Shown here piece by piece: positions 42,504 to 48,668 of a DNA stretch of 48,668 nt (position 1 is the stretch's first letter; every line of letters starts with the position of its first letter). The position numbers and the translations under genes are program-made. The notes under the pieces are model-generated. The model searched no databases. It saw nothing but the letters and a program-made list of their open reading frames with translations, and was not told where the DNA came from. The DNA is from Flavobacteriales bacterium (lineage in GTDB: Bacteria; Bacteroidota; Bacteroidia; Flavobacteriales_F; PHOS-HE28), in assembly GCA_016788485.1 (NCBI GenBank), contig JAEUSV010000060.1, positions 1-48,668 of the forward strand. Direction: 5' to 3'.

Positions 42504-43316
42504 TCAGCAGGTAGCGACGAGCTCGCGCATGATCAGGGTGAGGCTCGGCTCGGCCTTCATGGCCACCTGCTGCACGATCTCGTGCGTGGTCTTCTCGATC
42601 CGGCCGGGAACGCCCAGGTCGGTGATCACGCTCATGGCGAAGCAGGGCAGGCCCATGTGGCGCGCGGCGATCACCTCGGGCACGGTGCTCATGCCCACCG
42701 CATCGCCGCCGATGTTGCGCACGTAGCGGTACTCGGCGGGCGTTTCCAGCGTGGGACCCGTGAGGCCGACGTAGGTGCCGGTGAGCACCTTGATGCCGTG
42801 CTGCGCGGCGATGGCCTTCGCCCGGGCGATGAGCGCATGGTCGTACGGCTCGCTCATATCGGGGAAGCGCGTGCCGAGCTCGTCGATGTTGGGGCCGATC
42901 AGCGGATTGGGGAAGAGGTTGATGTGGTCGTCGAGGATCATCAGGTCGCCCACTTCCATTTCAGGGTTCACGCCACCGCTGGCGTTGCTCACGAACAGGC
43001 GCTTGATGCCGAGGTACTTCATCACGCGCACGGGCAGCACCACCTCGCCCATGGTCCAGCCCTCGTAGAAGTGGAAGCGGCCCTGCATGGCCACCACGGG
43101 CTTGCCGCCTAGCGTGCCGAAGAGCAGGCGGCCGGGATGGCCCTGCACCGTGCTCACCGGGAATTCGGGGATGGCGCCGTAGGGCACCGAGTGCTCCACC
43201 TTGATCTCGTTGCCCAGGCCGCTCAGGCCCGTACCCAGGATGATGCCGGTCTCCGGCACGAAGCCGTTCGTGATGGTCTTGAGGTGATCAGCGATGCGCT
43301 GGATGCGTTCCAACAT
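42504..43316 (-). CDS. punA: Purine nucleoside phosphorylase, trimeric PNP/MTAP family
   Basis: Phosphorolysis of purine nucleosides for salvage. Phosphate and ribose motifs are present: GTGLSGL (28-34), QGRFHFYEGW (78-87), NASGG (111-115) and GMSTVPEVIAARH (208-220). The purine-site residues are Glu191 (GPTLETPAEY) and Asp233 in SVITDLG. In human PNP the second position is Asn243; Asp is the residue found in the related MTAP enzymes, so adenosine or methylthioadenosine may be accepted (inference). At 270 residues it is full length. The ATG lies 29 bases inside the 3' end of lpxK. Confidence 0.94.
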   Translation of the reverse strand: MLERIQRIADHLKTITNGFVPETGIILGTGLSGLGNEIKVEHSVPYGAIPEFPVSTVQGHPGRLLFGTLGGKPVVAMQGRFHFYEGWTMGEVVLPVRVMKYLGIKRLFVSNASGGVNPEMEVGDLMILDDHINLFPNPLIGPNIDELGTRFPDMSEPYDHALIARAKAIAAQHGIKVLTGTYVGLTGPTLETPAEYRYVRNIGGDAVGMSTVPEVIAARHMGLPCFAMSVITDLGVPGRIEKTTHEIVQQVAMKAEPSLTLIMRELVATC

Positions 43317-44373
43317 GATGGTGAAGGAGGGTGGAAAAGCGTTCCGTGTCGGTGAGGATCACCGCCTCCACACCGATCACCGCCACGGGCACCTTTTCAA
43401 TGGGGCTTCCCGTGATCACGGAGCGCAGGCGCATGGCGTCCTTCTCCGTGGTGATCAGCACGTTCCGGCGGCGCGCGAAGGTACCAAAAAGACCCGCCAG
43501 CCGGGCCAGATCGGCAGGGGTGAACCGGTGGTGGTCGGGGAAGGCCGCATGCTCCACCCGGCCCCATCGCCGCCGAACTTCCGCCACCAGCGGAGCAGGG
43601 TCAGCGATGCCCGTCACCAGCAGCGCGTCCACGTCCGGTCCTTCGGGAACGGGTTCAAGGCGGCCATCCAGCCAGCGCAGCGGGGCGTAGCGCAGCCCGC
43701 TGAAGAAGAGCGCCTGTTCCGAACGCAGCGCGAGCCGCTTCCGCCAGGCGGCCTGCTCCGCCACGGTGGGCGCATGCGGACATTTGGTCACGATCACCGC
43801 CTCGGCCTGGCGGGCGCGTGCAGGCAGGTCACGTAGGGTGCCGGCGGGCAGAAGGGCGTCATCGCACCACGGCCTGGTCCAGGTCGTGAGCACCAGGTTC
43901 AGGCGCGCCTTTACCGGGCGGTGCTGCAGGGCGTCGTCGAGCACCACGGCCTTCACCTCGGGCGCGGTGGCGGCGATATGGGCCAGGGCCTCCACCCGGT
44001 CGGCGCCCACGAACACGCGCACGCCGGGGAAGTGCCGCTTCAATTGCAGGGGCTCGTCGCCCACCGCGTCAGCGGCTTCATCACCGCGCACTTCAAGTAC
44101 CGCTGTGCCGCTGCGGCCGTATCCCCTGCTCAAGGTCGCCAGCGGACCCAGGTCGCGCAGGTTGCGCAGCACCAGCTCCACGTGCGGGGTCTTGCCGGTC
44201 CCGCCCAAGGCCACGTTGCCCACCACCACCGTGGGTCGTGGGGGCTCCACGGCCCGCAGCACGCCCGCATCATAGAGCGCATGGCGCAGGCGGAGCGCCG
44301 CGCCGTAGAGCAGGGCGAACGGGGCGCCGAGGATCCGGCGGAGGGAGGTCGCGTATTTTGCCGCCTTTCCCAT
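43288..44373 (-). CDS. lpxK: Tetraacyldisaccharide 4'-kinase
   Basis: LpxK phosphorylates the 4' position of the lipid A precursor at the inner membrane. The P-loop is VGNVALGGTGKTP (51-63), with Lys61 in the Walker A motif; the N-terminal LRRILGAPFALLYGAALRLR is the membrane-associated helix. VLDDALQHRPVKA corresponds to the conserved DDG(F/M)QH region, with the Gly replaced by Ala. At 361 residues it is full length from the ATG at 44373; the frame continues upstream but runs antisense through the Nif3-like gene. Its 3' end overlaps punA by 29 bases. First gene of a seven-gene minus-strand run. Confidence 0.95.
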   Translation of the reverse strand: MGKAAKYATSLRRILGAPFALLYGAALRLRHALYDAGVLRAVEPPRPTVVVGNVALGGTGKTPHVELVLRNLRDLGPLATLSRGYGRSGTAVLEVRGDEAADAVGDEPLQLKRHFPGVRVFVGADRVEALAHIAATAPEVKAVVLDDALQHRPVKARLNLVLTTWTRPWCDDALLPAGTLRDLPARARQAEAVIVTKCPHAPTVAEQAAWRKRLALRSEQALFFSGLRYAPLRWLDGRLEPVPEGPDVDALLVTGIADPAPLVAEVRRRWGRVEHAAFPDHHRFTPADLARLAGLFGTFARRRNVLITTEKDAMRLRSVITGSPIEKVPVAVIGVEAVILTDTERFSTLLHHHVGTHPAHR

Positions 44374-44385
44374 TACCGCCGCAAG

Positions 44386-45480
44386 ATGCGCATACAAGAG
44401 GTGATCACCGCCCTCGAGTCCTGGGCGCCGCCCGTGCTCCAGGAGGATTACGACAACAGTGGCCTGCAGGTGGGCGACCGCCAGCTGGAGGTGAAGGCCG
44501 CACTGGTGTGCCTGGACTGCACCGAGGCCGTGCTTGACGAGGCCGTCAGAAAGGGCTGCGGCCTGGTGGTCGCACACCACCCGGTGATCTTCCGCGGGCT
44601 CAAGGGCCTCACGGGCAGCAACGAGGTGGAGCGCATCCTCCTGAAGGCCATTCGCCACAACGTGGCCATCTACGCCATCCACACCAACCTGGACAACGTG
44701 ATCGACGGGGTGAACGGCGAGATCGCGGCGCGCCTGGGGCTCACGGGGCTCCAGGTGCTCGACCCCAAGGCCGGGCAGCTGCGCAAGCTGGCGGTCTTCA
44801 CGCCCCACAGCCACGCCGAGGCCGTTCGCTCCGCCCTGTTCGTCGCCGGCGCCGGCCGGGTGGGGCTGTACGACGAGTGCAGCTACAACTTGGAGGGCTT
44901 CGGCACCTTCCGGGGCGGCGAGGGCACGAATGCCTACGTCGGGGAGAAGGGGCAACGGCACACCGAGCCCGAGACCCGGGTCGAGGTCATCTACCACGCC
45001 CCCTTGGAGCGGTCCATCGTGGCGGCCATGAAGGCGGCGCACCCCTACGAGGAGGTGGCCTACGACCTGGTGCCCTTGCTCAACGCCCACTCCGGCGTCG
45101 GGTCCGGGGCGGTGGGTGAACTGCCTGAGGCCGAGGCGGAAGAGGCCTTCCTGGCCCGGGTGAAACGTGTCTTCGGGGCGGCGGTGGTGCGCCACACGGC
45201 CCTGCGCGGGCGGCCGGTGAAGCGGGTGGCGGTGTGCGGGGGCTCGGGGGCCTTCCTCATCGGCCGGGCCCTGGCCGCCGGGGCCGACGCCTTCGTCACG
45301 GGCGACGTGAAGTACCACCAGTTCTTCGAGGCCGACGGACGCATGGTCATCGCCGATATCGGCCACTTCGAGAGCGAGCGGTTCACCATGGACCTGATCC
45401 AGCGGCGGTTAACGGAGAATTTCCCTACTTTTGCGGTCCATTTGACGGATACCGTCACCAACCCCATCCACGTTTCCTGA
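44386..45480 (+). CDS. Nif3-like dinuclear metal centre protein (long form)
   Basis: 364 residues of the Nif3/GTP cyclohydrolase I type 2 family, which forms hexamers with a di-metal site. Metal ligands: VAHHPVIF (His64, His65) and the C-terminal DIGHFESE. The middle (about 130-230, including AAMKAAHPYEEVAYDLVPL) is the CutA1-like insertion typical of the long form. The biochemical function of the family is unsettled. The ATG is only 12 bases from the lpxK ATG on the other strand, so the two promoters must overlap the neighbouring coding sequences. The gene for the zinc-ribbon protein follows 2 bases after its stop, a pairing common in Bacteroidota. Confidence 0.93.
   Translation: MRIQEVITALESWAPPVLQEDYDNSGLQVGDRQLEVKAALVCLDCTEAVLDEAVRKGCGLVVAHHPVIFRGLKGLTGSNEVERILLKAIRHNVAIYAIHTNLDNVIDGVNGEIAARLGLTGLQVLDPKAGQLRKLAVFTPHSHAEAVRSALFVAGAGRVGLYDECSYNLEGFGTFRGGEGTNAYVGEKGQRHTEPETRVEVIYHAPLERSIVAAMKAAHPYEEVAYDLVPLLNAHSGVGSGAVGELPEAEAEEAFLARVKRVFGAAVVRHTALRGRPVKRVAVCGGSGAFLIGRALAAGADAFVTGDVKYHQFFEADGRMVIADIGHFESERFTMDLIQRRLTENFPTFAVHLTDTVTNPIHVS
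45426..45433 (+). promoter_or_regulatory. Possible internal -7 box near the 3' end of the Nif3-like gene
   Basis: TACTTTTG matches TAnnTTTG and lies 49 bases before the ATG of the zinc-ribbon gene, inside the last codons of the Nif3-like gene. It could give the downstream gene an independent transcript. Confidence 0.4.
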
Positions 45481-45482
45481 CC

Positions 45483-46304
45483 ATGGCGAAGACCGAGACC
45501 AAGGCCCCGGCGAAGGAGGAGAAGACCACCGCGAAGGCGAACACCGCCGCTGGCAAGGCCGAGATCACCATTGCCGAGAAGCTGGTGGAGCTCTTCCGCC
45601 TGCAGCACATCGACTCGCAGGTGGACCGCATCCGCACCCAGCGCGGCGAACTGCCCCTGGAGGTGCAGGACCTCGAGGACGAGGTGGCCGGCCTGGAGAC
45701 GCGCCTGAACAAGCTTCAGGACGAGATGGCCGAGCTGGAGCGCAACGTCACCGACAAGCAGAACTTCATCAAGGACGCCAAGGCGACCATCAAGAAGTAC
45801 GAGGCCCAGCAGGGCAAGGTGCGCAACAACCGCGAGTACGACAGCCTCAGCAAGGAAGTGGAGTTCCAGAACCTGGAGATCCAGCTCGCCGAGAAGCGCA
45901 TCAAGGAGACCAAGGCCGTGGTGGACGCGAAGAAGACCGTGGTGGACGAGACCGCCGCGAACTTCAAGGAGCGCAAGAAGGACCTGGACCACAAGAAGAA
46001 GGAGCTGGACGACATCATCGCCGAGACCGAGAAGGAGGAGAAGGACCTGCAGAAGAAGAGCGATGCGGCCGCCAAGCACATCGAGGAGCGCCTGCTGAGC
46101 GCCTACCATCGCATCCGCGGCAACTCGCGCAACGGCCTGGCCGTGGTGCCGGTGAAGCGCGGTTCCTGCGGCGGCTGCTTCAACGCCATCCCGCCCCAGC
46201 GCCAGCTGGACATCAGCAGCCACAAGAAGATCATCGTGTGCGAGCACTGCGGCCGCATCCTGGTGGACGACTACGTGGTGGAGCGCGTGCAGGGCGAGCA
46301 GTGA
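45483..46304 (+). CDS. Coiled-coil protein with C4 zinc ribbon
   Basis: 273 residues. A Lys/Ala/Glu-rich N-terminus (1-27), a long coiled coil (about 28-205) of two helical stretches around the conserved KVRNNREYDSLSKEVEF turn (112-128), and a C-terminal C4 zinc ribbon with Cys229, Cys232, Cys253 and Cys256. It belongs to the zf-RING_7/DUF164 type, whose members are thought to bind RNA or act in translation-related processes, but the function is not established. It starts 2 bases after the Nif3-like stop and ends before a strong terminator. Confidence 0.94.
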   Translation: MAKTETKAPAKEEKTTAKANTAAGKAEITIAEKLVELFRLQHIDSQVDRIRTQRGELPLEVQDLEDEVAGLETRLNKLQDEMAELERNVTDKQNFIKDAKATIKKYEAQQGKVRNNREYDSLSKEVEFQNLEIQLAEKRIKETKAVVDAKKTVVDETAANFKERKKDLDHKKKELDDIIAETEKEEKDLQKKSDAAAKHIEERLLSAYHRIRGNSRNGLAVVPVKRGSCGGCFNAIPPQRQLDISSHKKIIVCEHCGRILVDDYVVERVQGEQ

Positions 46305-46325
46305 TCGCCTGCCGAACGGAACATG

Positions 46326-46357
46326 AAGGCCCGGTCATCGACCGGGCCTTTCCTTTT
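46326..46357 (+). terminator. Terminator after the zinc-ribbon gene
   Basis: An 11-base-pair stem (AAGGCCCGGTC with GACCGGGCCTT) with a 3-base loop is followed by TCCTTTT. The T-poor other side suggests it acts mainly on the plus strand, though the convergent FadL-type gene ends only 17 bases away. Confidence 0.9.
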
Positions 46358-46373
46358 CAACCGAGCGCCGCGC

Positions 46374-47879
46374 TCAAGGCCGGTAGGCGAGCGTGAGCAG
46401 AGCGCGTGTGTCGGTGAGCCGCTCGGAGGTCGCGTCCACCAGCTGCGGTGCGTAGAGGTAATACTGCCCGTCGCGGGTGCCGTAGTTGAACGCCAGGTCC
46501 AGGCTCAGGTGGTCGTTGCGGTAGCCGCCGCCCACGGTGTAGCGCTTGTAGCCGGTGCCCTGCCGCGCATCGCCATCGGCGTACGGGTCCTGCCACCAGC
46601 CCCAGCCCCCGCGCATGTACCAGTTGCCCGCGCGCCACTCGGTGCCCACGCGCACGCTATGGGCGCCGCGATAGCTCGTGCGGATCACCTCGTTCTCCGC
46701 AGCGAAGTCGTAGCTGTTGGGGATGCTCGGATCGCCGCGCAGGTCCATGCGGCTGTAATCGGTGTATCCGTAGTCCACGCTCACCAGCCCCAGCTTGCCC
46801 GCGATGTAGGCCGCGCTGGCCAGCAGGCTGTACGGGCTGTTCACGTTGTAGCTGAAGGTGCTGCTCGGCGATTCGGCGGTGTAGGAGCTTCGTCCCTGCT
46901 GGTCGGGCGTGCGGAACCGCGTGGTCATGCGGGTGAAGTACGCGTCGTCCAGGGTCATCCAGCGCGGGCTGTGGTAGGAGAGCCCCATCCGCAGCCGGTC
47001 GGTCACGCGCACCACCGCGCCCACCTTCAGGTCCACGCCGCCTCCGCGCGTGGCGAGCTCCTCGCTGAACACGAAGTCGTTCAGGTCGAGCGTGTCGACC
47101 AGCGAGCGCTCGGTGTGCGCCAGGCTGCGGTCGTAACGGATGGAGACCAGGCCGAGGCTGGCGCCCAGGTACACCTTGTCCATCCAGTTCGCGGCGAAGA
47201 AGATGCTGGTCGTCTGGGAGCGCCCGTCACCATAATTGGTGCGCTGCTGCTCCACATCGCTGCCGAAGGGGATGGCCGGCGCATAGGTGGAGGGTAGCGT
47301 GTCGTTGGGATCCGCCGGATCGATCGCGTAGGTGTCCCAGGCCAGCCCGGCACCGTACGGGTAGGTGTCGTAGAGCACATCGGCCGGCGTGCCGTTCGCA
47401 TCGGAGGCGAACTGCTGCAGCATCGTGCTGTTCACCGGGGAGCCGTACGCGTTGCGGTCCCAGTGGTAGGTGGCCTCGCGGTCGAAGCTCACCCCGAAAT
47501 GCGTGGCCTTCCACTCGCTCGTGCTCTTGCCCGGGTAGGCGAGCACCAGGGCGAAGTTGCCGATGGCGAAGCGTGTGTTCGAGGCGTCGCGGGTGGTGCC
47601 GTAGTGCGTGGTGGACGCGCTGTTCACCTCCAGCAGGGGGGTGATGGAGAACTCCGAGGTGTTGTAGAGCGCGAAGCCGGCGGGGTTCAGCGAGGCGGAG
47701 GAAGGGTCGGCGCCCACGGCGCCCATGGCGCTGCCCAGGCCCCAGCTGCGTGCCGTGCCCCCGGGCTGCACCCACGAATACCGCAGGGCGTCCTCATCGT
47801 TCTGTGCGAGCGCCGGCGATGCGATACCGACGATCAAGGCGATGCCCAGCGCGCGCCGGGCCATTGCGGGCGTCCTCAT
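46374..47879 (-). CDS. OmpP1/FadL-family outer membrane transport protein
   Basis: 501 residues with signal peptide MARRALGIALIVGIASPALAQ (from Met6). The mature N-terminus, ALRYSWVQPGGTARSWGLGSAMGAVGADPSSASLNPAGFALY, carries the FadL hatch-region motif SLNPAGxA, and the remainder is a barrel ending in LTLAYRP with a penultimate-region aromatic. FadL proteins take up hydrophobic compounds such as fatty acids or aromatics; the substrate here is unknown. It starts 3 bases after the stop of the Gly/Tyr-rich gene and is probably cotranscribed with it. Confidence 0.93.
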   Translation of the reverse strand: MRTPAMARRALGIALIVGIASPALAQNDEDALRYSWVQPGGTARSWGLGSAMGAVGADPSSASLNPAGFALYNTSEFSITPLLEVNSASTTHYGTTRDASNTRFAIGNFALVLAYPGKSTSEWKATHFGVSFDREATYHWDRNAYGSPVNSTMLQQFASDANGTPADVLYDTYPYGAGLAWDTYAIDPADPNDTLPSTYAPAIPFGSDVEQQRTNYGDGRSQTTSIFFAANWMDKVYLGASLGLVSIRYDRSLAHTERSLVDTLDLNDFVFSEELATRGGGVDLKVGAVVRVTDRLRMGLSYHSPRWMTLDDAYFTRMTTRFRTPDQQGRSSYTAESPSSTFSYNVNSPYSLLASAAYIAGKLGLVSVDYGYTDYSRMDLRGDPSIPNSYDFAAENEVIRTSYRGAHSVRVGTEWRAGNWYMRGGWGWWQDPYADGDARQGTGYKRYTVGGGYRNDHLSLDLAFNYGTRDGQYYLYAPQLVDATSERLTDTRALLTLAYRP

Positions 47880-47882
47880 GCA

Positions 47883-48668
47883 TCAACGGCGCCCGCCGCC
47901 GGTTGAAGGACGCGAGCCACCGCCACCGCCCGTGGAACCGCCACCACCACCGCCCACGGAGCGGGACCCGCCGGAGCGTGAACCGCCCGGGCTGGTCGCG
48001 CGCTGCTGGCCACCACCGCTCCTGCTCCCTTCCGTGCGGGTGCCGGTGCTACGCTGCACGTTCCGCTGGTCACGTTGCCCATTCGCGCTGCTGCGTTGCA
48101 TGGTGGGGTTGGTGCCGGTGGTGGGCCTGCTGCCGAGCAGGGTGTTCGGGCGGTAACGCACGGGCACCTGCGTGGTGGTGCTGCCTCCACTGCCGCTGCC
48201 TCCGAATCCGGGCCGATGCGCATAAGTGGTCGGGTAATAGTTACCGCCGCCGCATCCGTAACAGGGGGCGCATCCGTAACCGGGATAGCCCCAGTAGGGG
48301 TTGTACCCGTAACCCGGATAGCCCCAACCCATGCCCATCCCCATCCCCATGTTCCACCCATTGTAGGGGTAGCCCCACATGCCGTACCCGCTAATCCAGC
48401 TATTGCCCCAGTAGGGGTTGTAGAAGGGGTCGTTGTAATAGCCCGGGTAGCCATAGCTCATCCCCATGCCATAGGAGGGGCCCCAGCTGCTGATCCCAAC
48501 ACCGAACCCGAAGCGGCCCTGGTTGTACCAGGCGGGGTCGTTGTACGTGATGTCGTTGTAGCTGCGCTCGTTCTGGTACGTGTCCAGGTTGTAGTTGCTG
48601 GCCGTATCGACGGAATAGTAGTCCTCGTCGGGCACGAACTGCCCCTGTTGCTGGGTTTCCATCGGTGC
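47883..48668 (-). CDS. Gly/Tyr/Trp-rich low-complexity envelope protein, 5' end outside the window
   Basis: At least 259 residues. The first Met in view (48662) has no signal peptide and the frame remains open to the window edge, so the true N-terminus, probably with a signal peptide, is missing. The visible part has an acidic Tyr/Asn segment (1-45), a region of repeated GYPGY, GMGMGMG and NPYWG motifs (about 55-130), a Cys cluster CAPCYGCGGG (near 131-140), and a Ser/Gly/Arg-rich tail (about 150-259). Composition resembles structural or self-associating surface proteins. I do not recognise a family. It precedes the FadL-type gene by 3 bases. Confidence 0.75.
   Translation of the reverse strand, partial: APMETQQQGQFVPDEDYYSVDTASNYNLDTYQNERSYNDITYNDPAWYNQGRFGFGVGISSWGPSYGMGMSYGYPGYYNDPFYNPYWGNSWISGYGMWGYPYNGWNMGMGMGMGWGYPGYGYNPYWGYPGYGCAPCYGCGGGNYYPTTYAHRPGFGGSGSGGSTTTQVPVRYRPNTLLGSRPTTGTNPTMQRSSANGQRDQRNVQRSTGTRTEGSRSGGGQQRATSPGGSRSGGSRSVGGGGGGSTGGGGGSRPSTGGGRR

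Noticed and set aside
44374..45366. Upstream extension of the lpxK frame by 331 codons
   Set aside because: It is antisense to the Nif3-like gene; the ATG at 44373 gives a normal full-length LpxK.

Overview
The window is one continuous high-GC chromosomal stretch from a member of the Bacteroidota, most likely the Flavobacteriales or a close relative. The evidence is the order rpoA-rplQ-carA-eno, several proteins with type IX secretion (T9SS) C-terminal signals, a SprB-like gliding adhesin with a PorP/SprF partner, a GWxTD protein, and promoter boxes of the Bacteroidota type (TAnnTTTG). The high GC is unusual for cultured flavobacteria and suggests an uncultured or environmental lineage (inference). 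I see no tRNA, rRNA, CRISPR array, insertion sequence or prophage gene. Coding density is very high; no gap between genes exceeds about 120 bases.

Layout. 1-674: end of rpoA and rplQ, closed by a TTCG-loop terminator. 719-1783: a membrane protein, probably GT-C-like. 1873-4303: carA and eno. 4310-6754: a secreted M1 aminopeptidase with a T9SS signal. 6862-8394: a conserved all-helical protein of unknown function. 8406-22019 (minus strand): a four-gene translationally coupled operon encoding a small unknown secreted protein, a giant SprB-type adhesin of about 3466 residues with 36 SprB repeats, a PorP/SprF membrane protein, and a TPR/PD40/CRD/OmpA lipoprotein like PorE. 22139-28040 (minus): ung, an Omp85 barrel, rmuC, a GWxTD lipoprotein and rlmB. 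28160-28288: a 42-residue lipoprotein. 28355-28762: OsmC family. 28811-30465: a putative outer-membrane protein and lipA. 30579-33554: a large T9SS-secreted beta-propeller. 33639-34652: gap. 34649-44373 (minus): lpxK, punA, an anchor-B T9SS protein, gatB, a TlpA-like thioredoxin, an M1 peptidase with a probable C-terminal barrel, and lpxH. 44386-46304: a Nif3-like protein and a coiled-coil zinc-ribbon protein. 46374-48668 (minus): a FadL-type barrel and a Gly/Tyr-rich surface protein cut by the window edge.

How the genes work together. The dominant theme is the cell envelope: outer-membrane barrels, lipid A enzymes (lpxK, lpxH), and T9SS cargo with its accessory factors. Housekeeping genes are interspersed. 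The most interesting unit is the 8406-22019 operon, which looks like a self-contained module that makes, exports and anchors one giant adhesin. A second theme is regulation: four or five genes have the -7 promoter box only 6-8 bases before the start codon, which predicts leaderless or near-leaderless mRNAs.
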